Assembly (NCBI RefSeq): GCF_037203705.1
Contig: NZ_JBBCAT010000001.1
Span: forward strand, 2,763,418-2,827,417
Direction of reading: 5' to 3'
DNA from: Prosthecomicrobium sp. N25
GTDB taxonomy: Bacteria > Pseudomonadota > Alphaproteobacteria > Rhizobiales > Ancalomicrobiaceae
Length of the DNA stretch: 64,000 nucleotides
Shown here: positions 38,701 to 47,016 of the stretch, piece after piece
How the letters are laid out: the number at the start of each line of letters is the position of its first letter
How positions within the stretch are numbered: the first letter of the stretch is position 1
Made by a program: the position numbers and the translations under genes
Notes under the pieces: generated by a model
Databases searched by the model: none
What the model was told of the DNA's origin: nothing
The model's input: only the letters and a program-made list of their open reading frames with translations

Positions 38701-39708
38701 TTACGCTGGATCCCTCCGGACCACGGGCTCGACCCGCCCCGAGACCAGGGCCCGCCGGGCGGCATCGACCAGCCGCTGGGCCGCGAGCCCGTCGGCGAGG
38801 CCGGGCGAGGGCAGGGCGCCGCGCAGGACCGTTTCCAGGAAGGCCGTCGTCTCGGCGGCGAAGCTCTCCTCGTAGCGCTCCGCCCAGCCGGGGAATGTCC
38901 GGCCGCGCCGGCGGACCGGCCCGGGCTCGTCCGCGGCCTGCGATGCCGACGGGTTGTCGAGGGAGAGTTCGCCGCCGGAGCCGAAGACCTCCACACGCTG
39001 GTCGCAGCCATAGGCCGTGCGCCAGCCGTTCTGGACGATCGCCTGGCGACCGTCGGCGGTTCGGAGCACGATCGTGACGGTGTCGACGTGGTTGACCTCC
39101 GCGTAGCGCGGATCGATGACGGCCGCGCCGAAGGCCATGACCTCGACGAAGTCCTCGCCCATCAGCCAGCGCGCCTTGTCGAGATCGTGAATGCTGGTCT
39201 CGGCGATCATGCCGGCCGAGTTGCCGAGCCCGTCCGGGCGCGGCGGCACGTGGTCCCGGCCGACGATGCGGATCTGCTCCGGCCGGCCGATCTCGCCCGC
39301 GTCCATCCGCCCTTTGAGCCGGAGATGGGCCACGTCGTGGCGGCGGTTGAAGCCGATCTGAAGCAGGCCCTCGAGCAACCGGATCTCCGGCCAGCCCGCA
39401 TCGAGTTCCGCGAGCGAGCCGGCGAGTGGCTTCTCGCAGAAGACCGGCTTCCCGCGGCGCGCGAGCAGCCGGAGCTGGCCGGCATGAGCGGGGGCGGAAC
39501 TCGCCAGCACGAAGGCGTCGAAGTCGCCCGTGAGAGCCGCCTCGAGCGATGCCTCGGGCACGCCGAGTTCCCTGCCGAGCCGCTCGCTCGCGTCCGGGAG
39601 TGCGTCGGCGACGGTCAGCGCCACCGGCGTCGTCCCGGCGAGGGCCGCCCGGGCCCGCAGGCGACCCATGTGGCCGCAGCCGATCAGGCAGAGCCGGAGG
39701 ACGGTCAT
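38701..39708 (-). CDS. Gfo/Idh/MocA-family NAD(P)-dependent dehydrogenase (inositol-dehydrogenase-like)
   Basis: A 335-residue oxidoreductase. The N-terminal Rossmann motif is CLIGCGHMGRLRARAAL (residues 7-23), the catalytic EKP motif is in VFCEKPLAG and the C-terminal alpha/beta domain contains ETSIHDLDKARWLMGED with the His-Asp substrate-binding pair. The family includes myo-inositol 2-dehydrogenase (IolG) and MocA of rhizopine catabolism. It overlaps the IolE/MocC-like gene by four bases, the same pair as mocC-mocA or iolE-iolG. The true substrate is unknown. Confidence 0.9.
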   Translation of the reverse strand: MTVLRLCLIGCGHMGRLRARAALAGTTPVALTVADALPDASERLGRELGVPEASLEAALTGDFDAFVLASSAPAHAGQLRLLARRGKPVFCEKPLAGSLAELDAGWPEIRLLEGLLQIGFNRRHDVAHLRLKGRMDAGEIGRPEQIRIVGRDHVPPRPDGLGNSAGMIAETSIHDLDKARWLMGEDFVEVMAFGAAVIDPRYAEVNHVDTVTIVLRTADGRQAIVQNGWRTAYGCDQRVEVFGSGGELSLDNPSASQAADEPGPVRRRGRTFPGWAERYEESFAAETTAFLETVLRGALPSPGLADGLAAQRLVDAARRALVSGRVEPVVRRDPA

Positions 39709-40613
39709 CGCGCCACTCCCCGGACTGCGCGGGCCGATGGCACGCCGGCCTCCGCGAGAAGCTGGGTGAGGTGGTCGTACGCCCGGCGGGCGAGCAGGCC
39801 GGGCGAGATCGTGGTCGGATCGCGCTCGGCCTCAACCACGCACCAGCCGTCGAAACCATGCTGCGCGATCGCCTGGGCGAGCGGCGCGAAGTCGATGTCG
39901 CCCTCGCCGGGCACAGTGAAGAGACCCATCCAGACCGCGTCGTCGAAACTGTGCAACGCAGGGTCGAGGCGCCCGAGCACCCGGCGGTCGACGTCTTTGA
40001 GGTGCAGGTGGACCACGCGCGGCCACCAGGCCTCGACGATCTCGCGATAGTCGCCCCCCGACATTGCGATATGGCCGGTATCGAGCAGCAGCCCCACGGC
40101 CAGCCCGGTCGACTCCATGAGGCGGTGGATCCGGTCGTTGGTGTCGACCGCCTGCATCATGTGCGGGTGATAGGCGAGGGTGAGACCCGTAGCGGCCAGG
40201 CGCTCCGCGAAGGCGGTCACCCGGTCGGCGTAGTCCTGGCCGACCTCGTGGGGGAGGGCCTGCCCGAGCGGCGCGGCGCTGCCGGCTGCGGGCCCGTGGC
40301 CGCACTCGCCGTAGACCAGGACGCCGCAGCCGAGGGCGAGCAGATGATCGACGAAGGTCCGGGCCGCCGCCCACTCCTCCTCGACCCCGCGGCGGGCCAG
40401 TTCCCCCGAGTACCATCCGGTGACCGGCACGAGGCCCCGTTCGGCGAGCCGCGCCCGGAGCACCATCGGGTTCTCGGGAAACTTGCGCCCGAGCTCGATC
40501 CCCTCGTAGCCGGCAGCCGCCGCCTCCGCGATGCAGGCTTCGAAAGGCACGTGGTCACCCATCGCGATGATCGCGTTGTTCGTCCACCCGATCGGCGAAA
40601 TCCCTAGCCTCAT
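39705..40613 (-). CDS. IolE/MocC-like TIM-barrel sugar isomerase/dehydratase
   Basis: A 302-residue xylose-isomerase-like TIM-barrel protein. It starts MRLGISPIGWTNNAI, as in myo-inosose-2 dehydratase (IolE) and rhizopine MocC. Metal-binding residues are visible in YEGIELG, LAYHPHMMQ, LLLDTGHIAMSGGD and VHLHLKDVD, with the final Glu in WCVVEAERD. From the ATG at 40613 there is GAGGGG seven bases upstream; the open frame to 40673 would run through a candidate operator. It heads the minus-strand run and is divergent from the LacI gene. Confidence 0.88.
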   Translation of the reverse strand: MRLGISPIGWTNNAIIAMGDHVPFEACIAEAAAAGYEGIELGRKFPENPMVLRARLAERGLVPVTGWYSGELARRGVEEEWAAARTFVDHLLALGCGVLVYGECGHGPAAGSAAPLGQALPHEVGQDYADRVTAFAERLAATGLTLAYHPHMMQAVDTNDRIHRLMESTGLAVGLLLDTGHIAMSGGDYREIVEAWWPRVVHLHLKDVDRRVLGRLDPALHSFDDAVWMGLFTVPGEGDIDFAPLAQAIAQHGFDGWCVVEAERDPTTISPGLLARRAYDHLTQLLAEAGVPSARAVRGVAR

Positions 40614-40666
40614 TCCGATCCCCTCGGCGGCGCTCCCACCGCAGCGAGTACCCGACAGGGAGCACC

Positions 40667-40685
40667 TTTGCACGCGCGTGCATTG
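40667..40685. promoter_or_regulatory. LacI-family operator candidate upstream of the IolE-like gene
   Basis: TTTGCACGCGCGTGCATTG contains a perfect 14-bp palindrome (TGCACGCGCGTGCA, 40669-40682) with the central CG typical of LacI-family operators. It lies about 55 bases upstream of the IolE-like start. Control of the downstream minus-strand genes by the divergent LacI regulator is inferred. Confidence 0.65.
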
Positions 40686-40847
40686 CTGGCAAGATGCCCT
40701 AGCGGCTTTTTAGGGGTTCGCGCAGTGGCCGGTGCTCGCGTCGGCGCGGGAAGTTGCCGCGATTAGGACGCCGTTCCGTAGCACGCAGGTCAGCGGCGCC
40801 GGGCTCGCGCCTCATTGCTCCGGCGAACGTTCCGGTCTATTCCTGAC

Positions 40848-40866
40848 TTTGCACGCGAACGCATGC
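40848..40866. promoter_or_regulatory. Second LacI-family operator candidate, near the LacI gene
   Basis: TTTGCACGCGAACGCATGC shares 14 of 19 positions with the first site, including TTTGCACGCG and GCAT. Its centre is 181 bases from the first and it lies about 105 bases upstream of the regulator start. Autoregulation or looping between the two sites is possible. Confidence 0.5.
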
Positions 40867-40969
40867 CGCGCCCGGGCAGCCCGGACGAGGGGAGGGCTCT
40901 TTTTCGGTGGTTGCAGGCCCGCGCCGCCGTCCATAGCCTGCCTCCAGCGCGCTCGAGGAGCATCGCCGA

Positions 40970-41938
40970 ATGACCGAGATCACGGCCAAGGATGTTGCCG
41001 CCCTCGCGGGGGTGTCGCGCTCGGCCGTTTCGCGCACCTTCACGCCGAGGGCCAGCGTCGCGCCCGAGACCCGTCGCCGGGTGCTCGAGGCGGCCGAGCG
41101 CCTCGGATATCGGCCCAACGCGCTCGCCTCGTCGCTGGCGAAGGGGCGCAGCGACCTGGTCGCGCTGGTCGCCAATTCGCAGCCCGACCTGCGGGAACCG
41201 TACCTGTTCCACGCCCTCAACGCCGCCCTGCAGGGGATCGGCCGCCAGCTGGTGACCGTCAGCCTGGACAACGCCGACCGGGGCACCGAATCGCTGGCCG
41301 ATCTCATCCGGTTTCCGCTCGAAACGGCCGTTGTGATGGCCGACTCCGTCGACGCGGCGACGATCGCGCCTTACTGCACCCTACGGCCGCCAATCATGCT
41401 GAACGGTCGGGCCGGCGAGGCCGATTGCGATCTCGTCCGGCTCGATGAGGCCGCCGGCATCGGCCAGGCGCTCGGATGGCTCTCGCAACGGGGCATCCAC
41501 CGCCTGTGGTACGTGGCCGGACGACGGACGGCCACCGCCCACGCGAGCCGGCGGCTCGCCTTCCTGGAGGCTCTCGCGAAATATCCCATGCTGCTCGTCG
41601 ACGAGGATATCGGCGACTTCTCGTACGAGAGCGGCGCCGAGGCCTGGCGTCGGCTGGCCGCACGCGGAGACCGGCCGGACGCCCTCATTGCAGCCAACGA
41701 CGCCATGGCGATGGGGGCGCTCGACGCCGCGAGGGAGGCGGGCAGGGGCTCGGACGTCACGGTGATCGGCTTCGACAACGTCCCGCAGTCCAACTGGGCG
41801 CCCTATCGGTTCCCGACCGTGGAACAGCCCATCGCCGGCATCGTCGATGCCGTCTGCGACATTCTCCGCCTGCGCGCCGACGAACCCGGGTCGCCACCCA
41901 TCGAACGTGTCGTCCAGACACGGTTCATCCCGCGCTAG
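40970..41938 (+). CDS. LacI-family transcriptional regulator
   Basis: A 322-residue repressor. The N-terminal helix-turn-helix is ITAKDVAALAGVSRSAVSRTF with the hinge RPNALASSLAKGRS. The periplasmic-binding-protein-like effector domain follows, ending in VTVIGFDNVPQSNWAPYRFPTVEQP. It is transcribed away from the IolE-like gene, with two candidate operators between them, so it probably controls the 13-gene minus-strand run below and itself. The ligand is likely the sugar or cyclitol imported by systems A and B. Confidence 0.92.
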   Translation: MTEITAKDVAALAGVSRSAVSRTFTPRASVAPETRRRVLEAAERLGYRPNALASSLAKGRSDLVALVANSQPDLREPYLFHALNAALQGIGRQLVTVSLDNADRGTESLADLIRFPLETAVVMADSVDAATIAPYCTLRPPIMLNGRAGEADCDLVRLDEAAGIGQALGWLSQRGIHRLWYVAGRRTATAHASRRLAFLEALAKYPMLLVDEDIGDFSYESGAEAWRRLAARGDRPDALIAANDAMAMGALDAAREAGRGSDVTVIGFDNVPQSNWAPYRFPTVEQPIAGIVDAVCDILRLRADEPGSPPIERVVQTRFIPR

Positions 41939-42281
41939 CTCGCGGCCCGGCCACGCCGGCGCCGAAAGAGCAAGACCGCCGGACGGGTCGCCCGCGAACC
42001 GCCCGCCGCGCCCGCTCAGACGAGCGGTCCCTCCGATCTCCATCATCGGCCGGGCGGCGCCTTGTCGACGCGAGCCTCGAGCCTGGGCAGGCGGCGCGCG
42101 CTGCTCCTGACGGACTTGATCCTGCCGGTCTCTCCACGGCGACGTCTAGCCGCCCGTCCGTTGCAACCGCCATTCGCATAAGATGGATTATGGAACTTTT
42201 CTCCGGCCCTCGGATCCACGACCTTGGTCGCGGATTCCCGGGTTATCGGCGGGTCGGCAACCATCGGAGGCCGGCGGCTCA
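41939..42281. other. Gap between LacI and IclR genes with no recognised feature
   Basis: This 343-base stretch lies between the 3' ends of the convergent LacI and IclR genes. I see no conserved coding sequence on either strand, no RNA gene and no clear terminator. A short AT-richer patch (around 42175-42200) stands out but matches nothing I know. Confidence 0.4.
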
Positions 42282-43262
42282 TCAGCGCCGGCGGCCGATG
42301 GCGTCGGGTGTGTCGGCGGTGCGGCGCAGGAAGCCGAAGCGGGATTCGAGTTCGCCGGCGTTCGCCTGGCCGTCGGCGAGCCGTACGGTCGCCGCATCCG
42401 TGGGCCCGTGGAGCCGGCGGGTCACGTCGACGCTGGCGCGTGCGAGAAGCGTCAGCGCGCGGCCGAGTACGTCGGTCGAGGCACGGATGATCGGTACGGC
42501 GACGCTGAGCGCGACCACGACCGCGCCGGTCGAATCGCGGACCGGCACGGCGACGCAGACGAGGCCCGGCGTGTACTCCTCGTCGTCGACCGAGAAGCCG
42601 GTGGCCCGGATCCGGGCCGCTTCGGCCAGGAGCGCGTCGAGCGACGTGATCGTGTTCGGGGTCATGCGGACGAGCGGACGCCCGGCGTGACGGCGCCGGA
42701 TCTCGTCGTCCGGCAGGCCGGACAGGAGTGCCTTCCCGAGCCCGGTCGCATGCGCGGCGAGACGAGCGCCCACCTCGGACTGGAGCCGCAGCGGGTGCGT
42801 GCTGTCGACCTTGGCCAGGTAGACGTTCTCCGTCCCGTCCAGGCAGGCGAGCTGGACGGTCTCGTTCAGCTCGCGCCCGATGCCGCCCATGGCGTCGCCG
42901 GCCTCGCGCACGATGCTGCGGCTGCGCAGATAGGCCTGCCCGTTCTGCCAGACCTGGATGCCGAGACTGTACCGGTTCGTTCTCTGGTCAAAATGCGCAT
43001 AGCTCCTTTGCGTGAGCACATCGAGGAGCGCGTGCAGGCTGCTCTTGGGAAATCCGGTCCGGCGCAGCAGGTCGGTGAAGGTGAGGCCCTGTTCGCTGGC
43101 GACCAGAATTTCAACGAGATCAAGGACTCTGCCGGCGGACTTCACCCGGTCGGGGGCGTCGGGGGCTCCTGCCGCGGGGATCGGCGCCGAGTCCAGGGGT
43201 TGCGCGGGACCGGATTGACTCGCCAAGGCAACGACCTCAGACTTTCGAACAAGAGTTCTCAT
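42282..43262 (-). CDS. IclR-family transcriptional regulator
   Basis: A regulator of up to 326 residues. After about 38 unconserved residues, the winged helix-turn-helix begins at DRVKSAGRVLDLVEIL and continues with LTFTDLLRRTGFPKSSLHALLDVL. The effector domain includes HATGLGKALLSGLPDDE and GFSVDDEEYTPGLVCVAVPVRD. The ATG at 43262 lies inside the candidate operator 43247-43270; a TTG at 43226 preceded by TGAGG is an alternative start. It is divergent from the third ABC importer. A matching operator at 55503 suggests control of the whole 43-61 kb island. Confidence 0.9.
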   Translation of the reverse strand: MRTLVRKSEVVALASQSGPAQPLDSAPIPAAGAPDAPDRVKSAGRVLDLVEILVASEQGLTFTDLLRRTGFPKSSLHALLDVLTQRSYAHFDQRTNRYSLGIQVWQNGQAYLRSRSIVREAGDAMGGIGRELNETVQLACLDGTENVYLAKVDSTHPLRLQSEVGARLAAHATGLGKALLSGLPDDEIRRRHAGRPLVRMTPNTITSLDALLAEAARIRATGFSVDDEEYTPGLVCVAVPVRDSTGAVVVALSVAVPIIRASTDVLGRALTLLARASVDVTRRLHGPTDAATVRLADGQANAGELESRFGFLRRTADTPDAIGRRR

Positions 43263-43270
43263 TTATGAAC
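43247..43270. promoter_or_regulatory. Candidate IclR operator, copy 1
   Basis: The 24-base element has three half-sites, GAAC-N4-GTTC-N8-GAAC. Its reverse complement matches the element at 55503-55526 in 18 of 24 positions with identical half-site spacing. It lies between the divergent iclR and binding-protein genes and covers the annotated iclR ATG. Binding by this IclR protein is inferred from location and recurrence. Confidence 0.65.
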
Positions 43271-43314
43271 CAGCTTGCCGGCAAGGCAAGAGACAAAGCG
43301 GGAGGAAGACGTTC

Positions 43315-45066
43315 ATGGCTCGCGTCCTCTGGGGCGTCGCGGCGGCTGTCGGGCTGCTCGCAGGCGTCGAAGCATCCGTCGCCCAGGATCTCAAGCCGGT
43401 TCCGCGCAACCGGACCCTGATCAGCCAGGGCTGGGACTTCTACAATCAGGTCCCCTCCCCGACCAGCATGAGCCCCTATGCGGGCCTGCTCCTGCACCAG
43501 CGCAACAGCCTGCACTACACGGTGAACGAACCCTTGTTCTTCACCAACCATATGACCAACGAGATCATCCCCTGGCAGGCGGAGAGCTTCGCCTACGACG
43601 AAGGATTCCGGACGATCACCCTCAAGCTCCGGGATACGGTGAAGTGGAGCGACGGCCAGCCCTTCACGGCCGAGGACGTCGTCTTCACGGTGGACATGCT
43701 GAAGTCCGTCGCGCCGGACCTCCTCCTGTCGGCCGCCATCAAGGAATGGATCGCGCGCGCCGAGGCACCGGACCCGCGGACCGTCCGCATCACCCTGACC
43801 AAGCCCGGGCCCCGCTTCGTGCAGGACTTCCTGGCCCAGGGGCAGGCCGCGCGGTTCATCGTCGTGCCGAAGCACATCTGGACCGGGCAGGATCCGAAGA
43901 CCTTCTCGTTCTTCGACCTGCAGAAGGGCTGGCCGGTCGGCACGGGCCCCTACAAGCTGGTCAAATCCGACGCGAGTTCGATCGTGTACGACCGGCGGGA
44001 GTCCTGGTGGGCAGCCGAGGCGGGCGTCGCCAAGGGGATGCCGGCCGTCGAGCGCGTCATCTACAAGCCGGCGACCGTCGACGCGGTGCCCCAGCTCTTC
44101 ACCAACAACGAGATCGACATCGGCCGGGCGCTGCAGGTCGGCGCCTTCGAGGCCGGCAAGGCGCGCAATCCCGGCCTCTCGTCCTGGAACGCCTCCGGGC
44201 CGGTTTGGGGCGCCCCGGACGGCTGCACCTTCCGCCTGATCCTCAACACCCAGCGCCCGCCCTTCGACGACGCGGACGTCCGCCGCGCCATCAACCACGC
44301 CATCAACCGCGACCAGATCGTCAACCTCGCCTACGAGGGCTCGATGCCCAAGGCGGTCTGGCCCTTCTCGTCCTATGGGGGCGTGGTCGCCTATACGGCG
44401 CAGATGAAGGACCTTCTGGCCGAGAGCGGCATCGACAAGGCCGACAAGGCCCTGACGGAGAAGCTCCTCACGGGGAAGAAGTTCGTGAAGGGGGCGGACG
44501 GCCAGTGGGCGAAGCCCGGCGGCGAGGCCTGGCCCTTCACGATCATCATGCAGCAGGGCAATCCGAGCGGGCCGGTGGTCGTCCAGCAGCTGAAGAGCGC
44601 CGGCTTCAACGTCGTGTTCCAGGCCCTGCAGGACGCCGCCCACAACGACGCCATGGCGACGGGCAACTTCGACGCCTCGCTCACCGTCCACTGCGGCAGC
44701 GTCTACGATCCCTGGCAGACGCTCGAGCACTTCCACGGGAAATACGCGGCGGCCGCCGGCCAGAAGGTCACGAACCCGCGCTCCTACACGCGCTATTCCA
44801 ACCCGGAGCTCGACGCCGTCTTGAACAAGATGGAGGCCGTCACGCCGTCGCCCAAGGACCCGGCCTACATGGCCCTGGTGCGCGACGCGACCCGGATCTT
44901 CCTGCGCGACCTCCCGGAGATCACGCTCGCGGAGGAGTTCCACGTGGTCACCAACAACACGACCTACTGGACCGGCTTCCCGACCGCCGCCGACCCCTAC
45001 GTGGCGCCCTACCTGCCCTGGGAGGGCTTCGCGCTGGTGGTGCACCGGCTGAAGCCGCGCAGCTGA
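43315..45066 (+). CDS. Extracellular solute-binding protein family 5, system C
   Basis: A periplasmic binding protein of 583 residues for the third Dpp-type importer. The signal peptide is MARVLWGVAAAVGLLAGVEA, with cleavage probably after SVAQ. Family motifs: LKLRDTVKWSDGQPFTAEDVVFTVDML and PVGTGPYKLVKSDASS. The ATG has GGGAGGAAG upstream. It is the first gene of a six-gene plus-strand run and directly follows the IclR operator. The context of rhamnonate-type enzymes favours a sugar or oligosaccharide ligand. Confidence 0.92.
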   Translation: MARVLWGVAAAVGLLAGVEASVAQDLKPVPRNRTLISQGWDFYNQVPSPTSMSPYAGLLLHQRNSLHYTVNEPLFFTNHMTNEIIPWQAESFAYDEGFRTITLKLRDTVKWSDGQPFTAEDVVFTVDMLKSVAPDLLLSAAIKEWIARAEAPDPRTVRITLTKPGPRFVQDFLAQGQAARFIVVPKHIWTGQDPKTFSFFDLQKGWPVGTGPYKLVKSDASSIVYDRRESWWAAEAGVAKGMPAVERVIYKPATVDAVPQLFTNNEIDIGRALQVGAFEAGKARNPGLSSWNASGPVWGAPDGCTFRLILNTQRPPFDDADVRRAINHAINRDQIVNLAYEGSMPKAVWPFSSYGGVVAYTAQMKDLLAESGIDKADKALTEKLLTGKKFVKGADGQWAKPGGEAWPFTIIMQQGNPSGPVVVQQLKSAGFNVVFQALQDAAHNDAMATGNFDASLTVHCGSVYDPWQTLEHFHGKYAAAAGQKVTNPRSYTRYSNPELDAVLNKMEAVTPSPKDPAYMALVRDATRIFLRDLPEITLAEEFHVVTNNTTYWTGFPTAADPYVAPYLPWEGFALVVHRLKPRS

Positions 45067-45136
45067 GGCCTGCCCGGCGCGCCGCCCGCCTTCGCCGCAG
45101 CGCGTCGGAGTCCCGCGATCCGCAGAGGACGGCCCC

Positions 45137-46141
45137 TTGTACCTCGCCTACGTCGCCCGTCGCTTCGGCATGATGCTGGTCGTGATCGCGCTGGCGGTCA
45201 CGATCAACTTCGTCATCCCGCGGCTCATGCCGGGCGACCCGATCGAGCAGCAGCTGAACCAGCTCGCCGCGTCCGGCGGCGGCCAGATCGGCGACGTCCA
45301 GGCCATCGCTGCGGCCTACCGCGCGAAGTTCGGCCTCGACCAGCCGATGCTCGCCCAATATGCCAACTACTGGAAGGCCCTGTTCAGCCTGGACCTCGGG
45401 GTGTCCCTCGCCCACCACCCGGCGACGGTCGCCGAGACGATCCTGGCGGGGCTGCCCTGGACGGTCGGGCTCCTCGGCTTCACCACCCTGGTCAGCTTCG
45501 CGCTCGGCACCTGGCTCGGCGCCCGGATGGCCTGGCCGCGCGGGTCGCGAATCGTCAAGGCGCTCGGGGTGCCGGTGCTGCTCGTCTCGGCGCTGCCCTA
45601 CTTCCTGATCGGCCTGGTGCTCCTCTTCCTCTTCGCCACGGTCCTGAAGGTCTTCCCGGCCGGCGGCGGGCATCCCTTCACGCTGCAGCTCGGCTGGACC
45701 TGGGAAAGCGTGAGGGGCATCGCCTACCACGCCGCCCTCCCCGCCGCGTCGATCATCCTGGCCGAGGTCGGGGCCTGGGCGATCGGCATGCGGGGCATGG
45801 TCGTGAGCGTGCTCGGGGAGGACTACATCACGCTCGCCGAGGCCAAGGGGCTGCCGGACCGCCGGATCTTCCTCTGGTACGGGATGCGCAACGCCATGCT
45901 CCCGCAGTTCACCGTGCTCGCGCTCACCCTCGGCCACATCGTCTCCGGCGCGATCCTGGTGGAGGTCGTCTTCGCCTATCCGGGCATCGGCTACCAGCTC
46001 TACCAGGCGATCCAGACCAAAGACTATTTCGTCATCCAGGGCATCATCCTGCTGCTCTCGGTCTCGATCGCACTCGCCATGTTCCTCCTCGACCTGGTCT
46101 ATCCGCTGATCGATCCGCGCATCGCGGCGGGCGGCCGATGA
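45137..46141 (+). CDS. Dpp/Opp-type ABC importer permease (DppB-like), system C
   Basis: Permease of 334 residues beginning MYLAYVARRFGMMLVVIALAVTINFVIPRLMPGDP. The start is TTG at 45137 with AGAGGA eight bases upstream; no ATG fits. The coupling motif is DYITLAEAKGLPDRRIFLWYGMRNAMLP. It overlaps the next permease gene by four bases. Confidence 0.92.
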   Translation: MYLAYVARRFGMMLVVIALAVTINFVIPRLMPGDPIEQQLNQLAASGGGQIGDVQAIAAAYRAKFGLDQPMLAQYANYWKALFSLDLGVSLAHHPATVAETILAGLPWTVGLLGFTTLVSFALGTWLGARMAWPRGSRIVKALGVPVLLVSALPYFLIGLVLLFLFATVLKVFPAGGGHPFTLQLGWTWESVRGIAYHAALPAASIILAEVGAWAIGMRGMVVSVLGEDYITLAEAKGLPDRRIFLWYGMRNAMLPQFTVLALTLGHIVSGAILVEVVFAYPGIGYQLYQAIQTKDYFVIQGIILLLSVSIALAMFLLDLVYPLIDPRIAAGGR

Positions 46142-47016
46142 GCCTCGCGGTCCCGGACGCCCCCTCCCCGGCCCGCGCCGTCGCATCCCGGGTGCTGCGC
46201 GAGCCGATGCTCGTCGCGGGCCTCGCGCTCCTCCTCGCGATCCTGATGATCGCGGCGCTGCTGCCGCTGGCGGTCGATCCCGGGCTGGCGCAGGTCGGGG
46301 CGACGCTGCCGCGCCAGCCGCCGTCGGCCGAGCATCTCCTCGGCACCGACGTGCAGGGCCGGGACGTCCTGGCCTCGCTCGTCGCCGCCACCCCGCAGAC
46401 GCTGAAGATCGGGCTTCTCGCCGGCATCATCGGCCTGACGGTCGGGACCCTGCTAGGCCTTGCGGCCGGCTTCTTCGGCGGGCTGGTCGACACGGTGATC
46501 CGGGTCGCGGCGGACGTGATGATGACGATCCCGGGCATCGCGGTCCTGCTCCTGGTGGCGACCAACGTCCGCGCGATGAGCGTCGAGCTGATGGCCGTCA
46601 TCGTCGCCTCCCTGTCGTGGATGACGGCGACGCGGACGGTGCGGGCGCAGACCCTGTCGCTGCGCGAGCGGTCCTACGTGGACGTCGCCCGCCTCAGCGG
46701 CGACGGCGGCGTCCGGCTCGTCCTGGTCGAGATCCTGCCGAACCTCCTGCCCTTCCTGGCGGCGAGCTTCGTCACCGCGGTCTCGCGCGCCATCCTGGCG
46801 ACCATCGGCCTGGAGGCGCTCGGGCTCGGGCCCCAGAACGACCTGACCCTCGGCATGATGATCTACTGGGCCCAGTTCTACAGCGCCATCCTGCGCGGCC
46901 TCTGGTGGTGGTGGGCGCCGCCGGTGGCCATGATCGCCCTCATCTTCGTCGGGCTACTGCTGACCTCGGCGGGCCTCGACCGGATCGTCAACGTGCGCCT
47001 GAGGACGACCGCATGA
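46138..47016 (+). CDS. Dpp/Opp-type ABC importer permease (DppC-like), system C
   Basis: Permease of 292 residues with segments MLVAGLALLLAILMIAALLPLAV and LLGTDVQGRDVLASLVAATPQTLKIGLLAG. The coupling motif is SYVDVARLSGDGGVRLVLVEILPN. ATGA overlaps at both ends show tight coupling with its neighbours. Confidence 0.92.
   Translation: MSLAVPDAPSPARAVASRVLREPMLVAGLALLLAILMIAALLPLAVDPGLAQVGATLPRQPPSAEHLLGTDVQGRDVLASLVAATPQTLKIGLLAGIIGLTVGTLLGLAAGFFGGLVDTVIRVAADVMMTIPGIAVLLLVATNVRAMSVELMAVIVASLSWMTATRTVRAQTLSLRERSYVDVARLSGDGGVRLVLVEILPNLLPFLAASFVTAVSRAILATIGLEALGLGPQNDLTLGMMIYWAQFYSAILRGLWWWWAPPVAMIALIFVGLLLTSAGLDRIVNVRLRTTA

Noticed and set aside
40697-40715. CCCTA-N9-TAGGG repeat with a T-run upstream of the LacI operator
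   Set aside because: A 5-bp stem within a promoter region is too weak to call as a terminator or operator.
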